Position numbers and translations under genes: made by a program
DNA from: Paraburkholderia guartelaensis
GTDB taxonomy: Bacteria > Pseudomonadota > Gammaproteobacteria > Burkholderiales > Burkholderiaceae
Assembly (NCBI RefSeq): GCF_004353905.1
Contig: NZ_SMOD01000008.1
Location: 62,001 to 126,000, forward strand
Length of the DNA: 64,000 nt
Reading direction: 5' to 3'
Shown: one piece after another, positions 16,321-25,668 of the stretch
Layout: every line of letters begins with the position of its first letter
How positions within the stretch are numbered: position 1 is the first letter of the stretch
Notes under the pieces: model-generated
What the model saw: the letters and a program-made list of their open reading frames with translations, nothing else
What the model was told of the DNA's origin: nothing
Database searches by the model: none

Positions 16321-19300
16321 TCAGCCGCGGCGTAGATCCAGTGTGAACGGAAATTCGAGGCTGCGCTCGGGCGGCGCCACTTCCACGGGCCCAGGCGTGT
16401 GGCCGGTCGTGAAGAAGCGCGCGCGCCGCCGGCTCTCGGCCTCGTAGGCGTTGACGGGAAACGTCTGATAATTGCGGCCGCCCGGATGCGCAACATGATA
16501 CTGGCATCCGCCGATCGCGCGAGCGTTCCAGGTGTCGACGATATCGACCGTGAGCGGCGCGTGCACACCGATGGTGGGATGCAGCGACGCCGCCTGCTGC
16601 CACGCGCGAAAGCGCACACCGGCTACGCTCTCGCTCACGCGTCCGGTCGGCTGAAGCGGCAGCGCGCGGCCGTTCACGGTCACGACGTGGCGGTTTTCGT
16701 TGATGCCGAGCACGCGCACTTCGAGCCGCTCCACCGAAGAATCGACATAGCGCACCGTCGTGCCGGCTCCGCCTTCTTCGCCCATCACGTGCCACGGTTC
16801 GAGCGCATGGCGCACCGAGAGCGCAATGCCGCTCGTCTGAAGTTCGCCGACCAGCGGGAAGCGGAATTCGAAGTGCGGTGCGAACCAGGCGGGATCGAGC
16901 GCGAATCCCGCTGCGGACGTTTCGGCGAGCACGTCGTCGAAATCCATCTGCACGAAGGTCGAGAGCATGAAGCGGTCGTGCAATTCGGTGCCCCAGCGCG
17001 TGAGGCGCTGCGTGTACGGCGTCTTCCAGAAGCGCGCGACGAGTGCACGCAGCAGCAGTTGCTGCGCGAGGCTCATGCGCGCGTGCGGCGGCATTTCGAA
17101 GCCGCGCAGCTCGAGCAGGCCGAGGCGGCCGGTCGGGCCGTCGGGCGAGTAGAGCTTGTCGATGCAGAACTCGGCGCGATGCGTGTTGCCGGTCACGTCG
17201 ATGAGGATGTTGCGCAGCGTGCGGTCGATGAGCCAGGGCGGTACGCGCGGGCCGTCGTCGAAGGGGCTTCCGAAGCCGCGCAGCAGATCGACCTGACGCT
17301 GGATCTCGGCGAACGCGATTTCCAGTTCGTAGACCTGATCGTTGCGTGCTTCGTCCACGCGCGGTGCCTGGCTCGTTGGCCCGATGAAGAGCCCCGAAAA
17401 CAGGTACGACAGCGACGGATGGTTGTGCCAGTAAGCAACGAGGCTGGCGAGCAGGTCGGGGCGGCGCAGGAACGGGCTGTCGGCGGGCGTGGCGCCGCCT
17501 AGCACAAGGTGATTGCCGCCGCCGGTGCCGGTATGCCGGCCGTCGAGCATGAACTTCTCGGTGGAGAGCAGCGTTTCGTGCGCGGCCTGATAGAGGAATT
17601 CGGTGCGCTCGACCAGTTCGTCCCAGTTCGACGACGGGTGGATGTTTACCTCGATCACGCCGGGGTCGGGCGTCACCTGGAGCATTTTCAGGCGCGGGTC
17701 GCGCGGCGGCGGATAGCCTTCGATCACGACGGGCAGCGCCAGGTCTGCAGCGGTGGCTTCGACGGCGGCCAGCAGGTCGAGGTAATCGTCGAGTTCGGCG
17801 AGCGGCGGCATGAATACGTGAAGCTGGCCTTGCGAGCGCCCAAAGGAGGCGGCTTCGGCTTTCGGCCCTGCGGCGCGCGCGGGGTCGCGTGCTTCGACGC
17901 ACAGTGCGGTGCGGTGGAGCCAGGCGGCGGATTCGCCGCGCTCTGGGGGGCGGTTTGTTTCAGGTCCGTTCGCGCTTCCCGCATTTACCGCGTGCCGCGA
18001 TTGCCCGCCGGCATCGAAGCCCGCCTCGTACTGCATCCGAAGTTCGGCCGCGCTGCGCAGCGGCGCCGGCGCGGCGAACGGATCGCGCGAGTGCTGCCAC
18101 GGGTAGTCGCCCTCTGCGACCCACGGCAGCGAATCGAGCGGCAGACGGTAGCCCATCGGCGAGTCGCCGGGAATGAGGTACATGCGCTCGTCGCGGAAGA
18201 ACCACGGACCGCTCACCCAGCGCGGGCCCTGCAGGGCGGGTTGGGTCGCAGGCTGCTCGTCGCGCGCGCACGCGAGCGGCAGCACGTAGCCGGTCACGGT
18301 GTCGAGGCCCGCGTGGAACAAGCGGCGCAGCCGCATGCGTTCCAGTTCGTCGTCGAGGCGCGAGTCGAACGGATCGACGTTCACGGGCAGGCGGCGCTCG
18401 CGCCACAGGTAATACCAGGTGTCCTCGTAACCGGGCTGCACGTGTTGTGGATCGACCGCGAGCTTCGCCGCGAGGTGCGCGATGAAGCGCTGCGCGTCAG
18501 CCGCCGTGTGATGGGTCGGCGAGCGCTCGTCGGCGAAGAGCGCGGGATCGCGCCAGCAGGGCTCGCCGTCCGCACGCCAGAAGAGCGAAAGCGCCCAGCG
18601 CGGCAACTGCTCGCCCGGATACCACTTGCCCTGGCCGATGTGCAGAAAGCCGAGCGCGCCGTAGTGCGCGCGCAGCTTGTCCATCAGCGCGATCGCGTAG
18701 CGGCGCTTGGTCGGCCCGAGCGCATCGGTGTTCCATTCGGGCGCGTCGCGGTCGCCCGCCGCCACGAAGGTCGGCTCGCCGCCCATCGTGAGGCGCACGT
18801 CATGGGCGGCGAGCGCGGCGTCCACCTGGACGCCCGTTGCGTGCATATCGGCCCATTGCGCTTCGGTGTAGGGCTTCGTCACACGCGGCGTTTCGAGCAC
18901 GCGCGAGATCGACATCGAATGCGTGAACTCGACTTCGCATTCGTCGAGCGCGCCCGAAATCGGCGCCGCGCTGCCGGGCTCCGGCGTGCACGCCACCGGA
19001 ATATGGCCTTCGCCCGCGAGCAGTCCCGAGGTCGGATCGAGCCCGATCCAGCCCGCGCCCGGCAGATAGACTTCGCACCAGGCGTGCAGGTCGGTGAAGT
19101 CGGCCTCGGCGCCGCGCGGGCCGTCGATCGCCTTGACGTCGGGCGTGAGTTGCAGCAGGTAGCCCGACACGAAGCGCGCCGCGAGCCCGAGCTGACGCAG
19201 CGTCTGCACGAGCAGCCAGCCCGTGTCGCGGCACGAGCCGGAGCCTTTCTCCAGCGTTTCTTCGGGCGTCTGCACGCCCGGCTCCATGCGGATCAGGTAG

Positions 19301-19779
19301 CCGATCTCGTGTTGCAGGCGCTGGTTCAGATCGACGAGGAAGTCGATGGTGCGCGGCGGCGGGGACGGCGTACGGTCGATCGTCTCGACGAACGCGGCGA
19401 AACGCGGCGTCGGCTCGCTGTGCGCCAGATATGGCGCAAGCTCCGCGGCAAGTTCGGGCGCGTACGTGAACGGAAAGCGCTCGGCGCTCGGTTCGAGAAA
19501 GAAGTCGAACGGGTTGTAGACCGCCATTTCCGCGACCAGATCGATCGTGACGCGGAATTCGCGCGTCGGCTCGGGAAACGCGAGCCGCGCCTGATAGTTG
19601 GCGAACGGGTCCTGCTGCCAGTTGACGAAATGACCGGCGGGCTCCACGCGCATCGAGTACGAGAGGATAGGCGTGCGGCAGTGCGGCGCGGGGCGCAGGC
19701 GCACCACGTGAGGCGCGAGGCGCACGAGCCGGTCATAGCGATACTGCGTGACATGGTTTAACGCGACACGGATGGACAC
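16321..19779 (-). CDS. transglutaminase-DUF2126 fusion protein
   Basis: A 1152-residue protein. GTG 19779 is chosen because AGGAG sits seven bases before it and it opens directly into the family start SIRVALNHVTQYRYDR. Residues 1-290 are a transglutaminase-like module with Cys183 (GSGSCRDTGWLL), His232 (DLHAWCEVYL) and Asp248 (GWIGLDPTSG). Residues about 300-1150 are DUF2126, with TMGGEPTFVAAGD, GQGKWYPGEQLPRWAL, GTGGGNHLVLGGATPADSP and the Arg-rich C-terminal LDLRRG. DUF2126 has no assigned reaction but always travels with transglutaminase, alpha-E and ATP-grasp genes. It is first in the minus-strand set and divergent from the zinc peptidase gene, 173 bases away. Confidence 0.92.
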   Translation of the reverse strand: MSIRVALNHVTQYRYDRLVRLAPHVVRLRPAPHCRTPILSYSMRVEPAGHFVNWQQDPFANYQARLAFPEPTREFRVTIDLVAEMAVYNPFDFFLEPSAERFPFTYAPELAAELAPYLAHSEPTPRFAAFVETIDRTPSPPPRTIDFLVDLNQRLQHEIGYLIRMEPGVQTPEETLEKGSGSCRDTGWLLVQTLRQLGLAARFVSGYLLQLTPDVKAIDGPRGAEADFTDLHAWCEVYLPGAGWIGLDPTSGLLAGEGHIPVACTPEPGSAAPISGALDECEVEFTHSMSISRVLETPRVTKPYTEAQWADMHATGVQVDAALAAHDVRLTMGGEPTFVAAGDRDAPEWNTDALGPTKRRYAIALMDKLRAHYGALGFLHIGQGKWYPGEQLPRWALSLFWRADGEPCWRDPALFADERSPTHHTAADAQRFIAHLAAKLAVDPQHVQPGYEDTWYYLWRERRLPVNVDPFDSRLDDELERMRLRRLFHAGLDTVTGYVLPLACARDEQPATQPALQGPRWVSGPWFFRDERMYLIPGDSPMGYRLPLDSLPWVAEGDYPWQHSRDPFAAPAPLRSAAELRMQYEAGFDAGGQSRHAVNAGSANGPETNRPPERGESAAWLHRTALCVEARDPARAAGPKAEAASFGRSQGQLHVFMPPLAELDDYLDLLAAVEATAADLALPVVIEGYPPPRDPRLKMLQVTPDPGVIEVNIHPSSNWDELVERTEFLYQAAHETLLSTEKFMLDGRHTGTGGGNHLVLGGATPADSPFLRRPDLLASLVAYWHNHPSLSYLFSGLFIGPTSQAPRVDEARNDQVYELEIAFAEIQRQVDLLRGFGSPFDDGPRVPPWLIDRTLRNILIDVTGNTHRAEFCIDKLYSPDGPTGRLGLLELRGFEMPPHARMSLAQQLLLRALVARFWKTPYTQRLTRWGTELHDRFMLSTFVQMDFDDVLAETSAAGFALDPAWFAPHFEFRFPLVGELQTSGIALSVRHALEPWHVMGEEGGAGTTVRYVDSSVERLEVRVLGINENRHVVTVNGRALPLQPTGRVSESVAGVRFRAWQQAASLHPTIGVHAPLTVDIVDTWNARAIGGCQYHVAHPGGRNYQTFPVNAYEAESRRRARFFTTGHTPGPVEVAPPERSLEFPFTLDLRRG

Positions 19780-19952
19780 ACCCGACTCCTCGATCGACGT
19801 GGATGGAACGGCGGAAAAGGCGCACGGCGCAGCGCGCCTATGATGCGCATGGCAAAAGTGCAGGATGTGACAGCGGCGGCCGCGCGAGGGCGAGGCACGC
19901 GGCGTGCTGCGCGGGGCACAGCGGAACGCGCGGCCATCACAGGAATGCGGCA

Positions 19953-21026
19953 ATGAAGACCTTTCACTGCGATCAGTGCAATCAGCTGGTGTTTTTCGAA
20001 AACGAGCGCTGCGGGCGATGCGAGGCGCGACTGGGTTATGTGCCGCAGACGGGCGAGATGCACGCGTTCGAGGATGCAGGCGAGGGCCGCTGGGGCAGCC
20101 TGAATGCGCAAGCTCAAGGCGCGCTCTTTCGCCAGTGCCACAACTACGCGATCGAAAATGTCTGCAACGGCATGATCCCGGCCGATTGCGAGGACACGCT
20201 GTGCCGCGCCTGCCAGTTCACGCTCACGATTCCCGACCTCTCGCGGCCCGAGAACCGCCTTTACTGGTATCGCCTCGAAACGGCCAAGCGGCGCCTGCTC
20301 TACACGCTGGGGGCGCTCGGTCTGCCGCTCGTCACGCGCGTCGAAGACCCGGAACATGGCCTGCAATTCGAGTTTCTCGAGGAGACGGGCGATGGCCAGC
20401 GCATCATGACGGGCCACGATCACGGGCTCATCACGATGAACATCGCCGAGGCCGATGACGCACATCGCGAGCGCACGCGCGTTTCGCTGCACGAGCCGTA
20501 TCGCACCTTGCTGGGGCATTTTCGCCACGAGGTCGGCCACTACTATTTCGATCGTCTCATCGCGCAGGAGCCGACGGGCCGTTGGCTCGAACCGTTTCGC
20601 CGTCGCTTCGGCGACGAGCGCGCCGACTATGCCGCCGCGCTTGCCGCGCATTACGCCGACGGCCCCGCGCCCGACTGGGCCGAGCGCCACGTGAGCGCGT
20701 ATGCGTCGGTGCATCCGTGGGAGGACTGGGCCGAGACGTGGGCGCATTACCTGCATATCGTCGATACGCTCGACACGGCGACGGCCTGCGGCCTCGCGCT
20801 GCTGCCCGAAAGCCCCGACGAGCCCACGCTGGTCGACCAGACGCCGGTGGACGAGGCGAGCTTCGACAGCCTGATGGCGCGCTGGTTTCCGCTGACCTAC
20901 GCGCTCAACAGCCTGAACCGCAGCCTCGGCATGCCCGACGGCTATCCGTTCGCGCTGGCTTCGCCCGTCATCGACAAGTTGCGCTTCGTTCATCGCGTGA
21001 TCTCGGCTTCGTCTTCGCGGTCGTGA
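19953..21026 (+). CDS. zinc-ribbon putative metallopeptidase of the transglutaminase/ATP-grasp neighbourhood
   Basis: A 357-residue protein from ATG 19953 (AGGA upstream). The N-terminus is a zinc ribbon with Cys6, Cys9, Cys20 and Cys23, followed by further Cys pairs (62-87). The middle has the metalloprotease motif HEVGH at 192-196 in LLGHFRHEVGHYYFD, and WEDWAETWAHYLHIVDTLDT supplies a possible third ligand. It matches the uncharacterised zinc-binding peptidase family I remember as COG4307, which is repeatedly found beside DUF2126 and permuted ATP-grasp genes. It would be a cytoplasmic hydrolase for the product or tag of that system (inference). Confidence 0.85.
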   Translation: MKTFHCDQCNQLVFFENERCGRCEARLGYVPQTGEMHAFEDAGEGRWGSLNAQAQGALFRQCHNYAIENVCNGMIPADCEDTLCRACQFTLTIPDLSRPENRLYWYRLETAKRRLLYTLGALGLPLVTRVEDPEHGLQFEFLEETGDGQRIMTGHDHGLITMNIAEADDAHRERTRVSLHEPYRTLLGHFRHEVGHYYFDRLIAQEPTGRWLEPFRRRFGDERADYAAALAAHYADGPAPDWAERHVSAYASVHPWEDWAETWAHYLHIVDTLDTATACGLALLPESPDEPTLVDQTPVDEASFDSLMARWFPLTYALNSLNRSLGMPDGYPFALASPVIDKLRFVHRVISASSSRS

Positions 21027-21063
21027 AGGCCCACGCGCCGCGCGAGTTCGTTGCTGTGCCCGC

Positions 21064-22536
21064 TCAGCGCTCCAGCACCCAGGTGTCCTTCGTGCCGCCG
21101 CCCTGCGAGGAATTGACCACGAGCGAGCCCTCGCGCAGCGCGACCCGCGTGAGCCCGCCCGGCACCATGCGCACTTCCTTGCCGGAGAGCACGAACGGAC
21201 GCAAGTCGATGTGGCGCGGTGCGACGCCCGTTTCGACCCACGTCGGGCAGGTGGAAAGGGAGAGCGTGGGCTGCGCGATGTACTTGTCCGGGTTCGCAAT
21301 GAGCGCTGCGCGAAACGCCTCGATCTCGGCACGCGTGGCAGCGGGACCGATCAGCATGCCGTAGCCGCCCGCGCCGTGCGTTTCCTTTACGACCAGTTCC
21401 GGCAGATGGTCGAGCACGTAGCGCAGGTCGTCGGGTTTGCGGCACATCCACGTGGGCACGTTCTTGAGCAGCGGTTCCTCGCCCAGATAGAAGCGCACCA
21501 TGTCGGGCACGTAGGGGTAGATCGACTTGTCGTCGGCGACGCCCGTGCCCACCGCGTTGCACAGCGTCACGTTGCCCTTGCGGTAGACGTTCATGAGGCC
21601 CGCGGCGCCGAGTGTCGAGTCGGAGCGGAAGACGTGCGGATCGAGAAAGTCGTCGTCCACGCGCCGGTAGATCACGTCCACGCGCTGCGGGCCCTTCGTG
21701 GTGCGCATATAGAGGTGATCGTTCTCGACGAACAGGTCCTGGCCTTCCACGAGCTCGATGCCCATTTGCTGCGCGAGGAACGCGTGCTCGAAGTAGGCCG
21801 AGTTGTACATGCCCGGCGTGAGCAGCACGACCGTCGGGTTGTCGGTGCCGGGCGGCGCGGCGGCGCGCAGCGTGTCGAGCAGCAGGTCGGGGTAGTGCGC
21901 AACAGGCGCCACGCGATTGCGCACGAACAGATCGGGAAAGAGCCGCATCATCATCTTGCGGTTTTCCAGCATGTACGAGACGCCGGAGGGCACGCGCAGG
22001 TTGTCCTCGAGCACGTAGAACTCGCCCTCGGCGGCGCGCACGATATCGATGCCCGCGATATGCGCATAGATGTCGTGCGCGACATGCACGCCCTGCATCT
22101 CGGGGCGGTACTGCGCATTGCGCAGGATCTGGTCGGCGGGCACGATGCCGCGCTTGACGATCTCCTGATCGTGATAAATGTCGTGGATGAAGCGGTTGAG
22201 CGCGTTCACGCGCTGGCGCAGTCCGCGCTCGAGCGTGTTCCACTCCTGGCGCTGGAAGATGCGCGGTATGACGTCGAAGGGGATCGTGCGTTAGGTGCCC
22301 GCGCCCGTTACGTCCTTTTCGCCATAAACGGCGAAGGTGATGCCCACACGCCGGAAGATGGCATCGGCTTCCGTGCGCTTCTTGAGCATCTGCTGCTCGC
22401 TCTGCCTGCGCATCCAGGCGAAGAATTCACGGTAGTGGGCGCGCGGCTCGCCGGCCTGCGTGAACGCCGTGGCCGCCAGGCCCCGAACGTCGAAATCCCC
22501 GTGCTCGAACATCTCGTTGAAGAATGTTGGCTTCAT
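21064..22536 (-). pseudogene. circularly permuted ATP-grasp gene interrupted by one in-frame stop
   Basis: The reading frame from ATG 22536 (MKPTFFNEMFEHGDFDVRG) reaches TAA at 22293-22291 (codon 82), right after the family motif VYGEKDVTGAGT. The same frame continues at once with RTIPFDVIPRIFQRQEWN and stays open for a further 408 residues to 21064, covering YMLENRKMMMRLFPDLF, LLTPGMYNSAYFEHAFLAQQ and SSQGGGTKDTWVLER. Homologues normally have Glu at the stop position, so a single GAA-to-TAA change explains it. No frame shift is needed. An internal GTG at 22209 could start a truncated 381-residue product lacking the N-terminus. Either a recent nonsense mutation or a sequencing error. Confidence 0.85.
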
Positions 22537-22568
22537 ATGCGTTTTCCGTTCGCTGCTTTATTGCGCTC

Positions 22569-22600
22569 GTTTCTTCGAGTTTCTTCGCGCCGTTTCTTCG
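22569..22600 (-). repeat. three copies of CGAAGAAAC upstream of the second ATP-grasp gene
   Basis: On the minus strand CGAAGAAAC occurs three times, at 22600-22592, 22587-22579 and 22577-22569, 33 to 64 bases before the ATG at 22536. Spacings are 13 and 10 bases. It may be a regulator site or just a simple repeat in the leader. Confidence 0.4.
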
Positions 22601-22691
22601 TACTGTTCGGTGATCGGGCTGCAAGGGGCCAATGCAACTTCCATGCCGATGCCAGGGGCCCGGCGCGCGCGATGTTGGTGCACGGGGACGC

Positions 22692-23351
22692 TCAGAACTC
22701 CATATCGAGTTCGTCGATGTCCTCGGTTTCCGACTGGGCCGCCGCGATCCATTCAGCGACGTAAGGCTGCTTGAGCACGCGCATGCAGTAGTCGCCGATG
22801 TCGGGGTCGATCGGCACGTCATACGTGAGCAGGCGCGTGACGACGGGCGCATACATCGCATCGGCCGCGCCGATCTCGCCAAAGAGCCAGGGCCCACCAT
22901 ACTTCTGCAGACATTCGCGCCAGATAGTCACGATGCGCGCGATGTCGTCCTGCGCGCGCGACCAGACGCGAAAGTTCGGAAAGTGGCCGCGCAGGTTCAT
23001 CGGCAGTGCGGAGCGCAATGCGCTGAAGCCCGAATGCATTTCCCCGCACACCGAGCGGCAGTGCGCGCGCGCCGTGCGGTCGGCGGGCAACAGTTGCGCC
23101 TGCGGCTGGATCTCGTTGAGGTATTCGCAGATCGCGAGCGTGTCCCAGACCGTGATGCCGTCGTGGCGCAGGCAGGGAACGAGAATCGAAGGCGAGAGCA
23201 GCAGCAGTTCGGCGCGCGTGGCCGCGTCGTCGAGCGGCACCGTCACCGTGTCGAATTCGAGTCCTGCGAGTCTGGCGAGGAGCCAGCCGCGCATGGACCA
23301 CGACGAATAGTTCCGGCTGCTGATCGTCAGGGTCGTATTCGTCTGACTCAT
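22692..23351 (-). CDS. glutathione S-transferase family protein
   Basis: A 219-residue cytosolic glutathione transferase. ATG 23351 has AGGAG eight bases upstream. The N-terminal thioredoxin-like domain has the Ser-type active-site start TISSRNYSSWSMRGWLL and the glutathione-binding SPSILVPCLRHDGITVWDT (cis-Pro region). The C-terminal helical domain contains GPWLFGEIGAADAMYAPVVT, with the conserved N-capping box Asp. It conjugates or isomerises electrophiles using glutathione; the substrate is not visible. The gene is separate from its neighbours, divergent from phaZ. Confidence 0.9.
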   Translation of the reverse strand: MSQTNTTLTISSRNYSSWSMRGWLLARLAGLEFDTVTVPLDDAATRAELLLLSPSILVPCLRHDGITVWDTLAICEYLNEIQPQAQLLPADRTARAHCRSVCGEMHSGFSALRSALPMNLRGHFPNFRVWSRAQDDIARIVTIWRECLQKYGGPWLFGEIGAADAMYAPVVTRLLTYDVPIDPDIGDYCMRVLKQPYVAEWIAAAQSETEDIDELDMEF

Positions 23352-23663
23352 GGGAAGCTCCTGAACGGTGAGGACATGGCTGCGAGCAGTGTGACGGTCA
23401 TAAGGCCGCATGCACCGAATGCGCGCATCGCGCCTGCATGCACCGCTCGCGCCGATTCGACGCACTACATTGCGGCATGCAGGAAGGCAACGCCGCCGCT
23501 TCCTGCCGAGCGCCCGCGCCCGGCAGCCATGGCGTGGCGCGCCGGCCAACGCACGCGTGCTCGCGCGCCTCGCCGAAAAGGTGCAAGCACTGTGCCAATG
23601 AACGCTTCTGGCATACGTATTGCCTGCTTCGCTTCGCGTTCAAAACAATCGAGAGCTGCGCCC

Positions 23664-25004
23664 ATGAACCTGCTCGCCTATCTGGCCTACCAGACGATCG
23701 CGGACTCGACGAGGTTCGGGCGCGCCAGCGCGTCGTTCTCGCGTGCGGCGCTCGCGGCGTGGCCCGCGCTCGCGTGCGGATTCGATGCGCGCTATCTCGA
23801 CGCCTGGTGGGAGCAAATCGAGCTTGCCGGGCTCTCGCACGCGCGTCCGCCGTTCGAAATCGGCGGGGTGGAGGTGGATGGCGTGCACACGCCGGTGACG
23901 GAAGCCGTCGTCAAGCGCACGCCGTTCGCCTCGCTGCTGCACTTTCGCAAGGACGTCGCCACGCCGCAGCCGCGCGTGCTGCTCGTCGCGCCGATGTCGG
24001 GGCACTTCGCGACGCTGCTGCGCGGCACCGTGCGCACCATGCTCGCCGACCACGACGTCTATATCACCGACTGGCACAACCCGCGCGATGTGCCCTTGTC
24101 GGCGGGGCGCTTCGGTTTCGACGAATATGTCGAGCACGTCATGTCCTTCATTCGGCGGATCGGCCCCGATGCGCATCTGGTGGCGATCTGCCAGCCGACG
24201 GTCGCGGCGCTCGCGGCCGTATCGTTGATGGCCGCCGACAACGATCCCGCGCAGCCCGCGAGCATGACGCTGATGGCGGGACCGATCGATTGCCGCGTGA
24301 ATCCCACCAAGGTCAACGAACTCGCCAACAGCAAGCCGATCACGTGGTTCGAGCGCAATCTCATCAGCGCGGTGCCAGGCGGTTTTCCCGGCGCGCAGCG
24401 TCGTGTATATCCGGGTTTCGTGCAGCTCAGTGCGTTCATGTCGATGAACCTGGAGCGTCACCTGGCTTCGTTCGAGGAGATGCGCCACGAGCGGGCGAAG
24501 GGCGACCCCACGAGAGCGGATGCGCTCAACGTGTTCTACCGCGAGTACTTCGCCACGTCGGATCTCACGGCCGAGTTCTACCTGGAAACGGTCAGTTCGG
24601 TGTTTCAGGAATACGCACTGCCGCTAGGCAAGCTCAAGGTCGGCGAGCGCCTCGTGGAGCCGCATGCGATCCGCCGCACCGCGCTGCTCACGATCGAAGG
24701 CGAGAAGGACGATATCTGCGCGGTTGGCCAGACCGTGGCCGCCCATGACCTGTGCCGGGGGCTGCGCCCGTATATGAAGACGCATCATGTGCAGACGGGC
24801 GTAGGCCACTACGGCGTATTCAATGGCCGCCGCTGGGACACGCAAATCTATCCGCTCGTGCGTTCGACCATTCACGACCACGAACCGCGCGCGCGGCGCA
24901 TCGCGGCGCCGGAGGCGGTAGGCGACGATCGGGTGACCCTGCGCGCGCTGCTCGACGCCGATGCGCATGCCGCGACGGCAATCAGCCGCGCCGCCGCAAC
25001 ATAG
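23664..25004 (+). CDS. phaZ: intracellular polyhydroxybutyrate depolymerase PhaZ
   Basis: A 446-residue enzyme. ATG 23664 gives the family N-terminus MNLLAYLAYQTIADSTR, with no signal peptide, so it acts on native PHB granules in the cytoplasm. Its alpha/beta-hydrolase fold uses a cysteine nucleophile: Cys176 in VAICQPT replaces the usual lipase-box serine, as in the Ralstonia PhaZ1 type. The C-terminal GVGHYGVFNGRRWDTQIYP carries the catalytic His, and TIEGEKDDICAVGQT the catalytic acid region. It releases 3-hydroxybutyrate when carbon is short. The gene is on its own; no pha synthesis genes are in the window. Confidence 0.92.
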   Translation: MNLLAYLAYQTIADSTRFGRASASFSRAALAAWPALACGFDARYLDAWWEQIELAGLSHARPPFEIGGVEVDGVHTPVTEAVVKRTPFASLLHFRKDVATPQPRVLLVAPMSGHFATLLRGTVRTMLADHDVYITDWHNPRDVPLSAGRFGFDEYVEHVMSFIRRIGPDAHLVAICQPTVAALAAVSLMAADNDPAQPASMTLMAGPIDCRVNPTKVNELANSKPITWFERNLISAVPGGFPGAQRRVYPGFVQLSAFMSMNLERHLASFEEMRHERAKGDPTRADALNVFYREYFATSDLTAEFYLETVSSVFQEYALPLGKLKVGERLVEPHAIRRTALLTIEGEKDDICAVGQTVAAHDLCRGLRPYMKTHHVQTGVGHYGVFNGRRWDTQIYPLVRSTIHDHEPRARRIAAPEAVGDDRVTLRALLDADAHAATAISRAAAT

Positions 25005-25023
25005 CCCAACCAGGGCGGGTGCA

Positions 25024-25461
25024 TTACGTTATGGGGCTCGCTTGCCAGGTTGTCGGCGCGGGCACGGCGCAGGGCGCTTCCACATCGATCGACTTGAAGT
25101 CGGCGGGGCTCACGATTTCGAGGTACTCCATGTCGGGCGAGTAGTCGAAGAGATAGTGGGCGATGCCCGGCGCCTGATGCACGCAGTCTCCCGCTTCGAC
25201 GAGCGTTTCCTTCTCGCCGTACATGAAGCGCGCCCAGCCCTTGAGCATGATGACGATATGAAAATCTGCCTCATGCCGGTGCCAGCCCGTGCCCAGTTCC
25301 GGCGCAAGATTTGCCCTGACGAGTTGCGCGACCACTTTTCCATGCGTGGCCTTGGCGATGCCCAGGTCGCGATAGACAAAGAAGTCGCGCAGCCCGCCGC
25401 TCGTGAACGACGTGTCCTGCGGCTTGACGTGCGAAAAGTCAGTAGCGAGTGCGGTTTGCAT
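25024..25461 (-). CDS. cupin domain protein
   Basis: A 145-residue single-domain cupin. ATG 25461 follows GGGAG at eight bases; a longer reading exists but lacks support. The metal-binding motifs are GWHRHEADFHIVIMLKGWA (two His and Glu) and the second-motif His in HQAPGIAHYLFDYS. Substrate and reaction are unknown; small cupins may be isomerases, dioxygenases or sensors. It is convergent with phaZ (19-base gap) and divergent from the BMP transporter gene, 207 bases away. Confidence 0.8.
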   Translation of the reverse strand: MQTALATDFSHVKPQDTSFTSGGLRDFFVYRDLGIAKATHGKVVAQLVRANLAPELGTGWHRHEADFHIVIMLKGWARFMYGEKETLVEAGDCVHQAPGIAHYLFDYSPDMEYLEIVSPADFKSIDVEAPCAVPAPTTWQASPIT

Positions 25462-25668
25462 GACAGGTCTCCCGAGCACAAAGGTTGAAGGGGCAAGGGG
25501 TTCGGCAAGCACGACGCGTTCCAGCGTGAAACGGTGGATGTTCGCGTGCTTCAACGATATACGGAGCGTTATATCGATTCCGTTATTCACCACATAATGA
25601 ATCGACATTTCGGCCTCGATTTTGACTGACCACTATTTGACCTTCCCATTCCCTGCTTCGGAGACCTC

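Noticed and set aside
17509..19761. Very long open frame (750 codons) on the plus strand
   Set aside because: It is the antisense of the DUF2126 gene. The Arg/Val/His-rich translation with no domain is typical of a shadow frame in GC-rich DNA.
22291..22536. 81-residue separate small gene upstream of the ATP-grasp frame
   Set aside because: It is in the same frame as the rest of the ATP-grasp and supplies its normal N-terminus, so it is the front of one interrupted gene.
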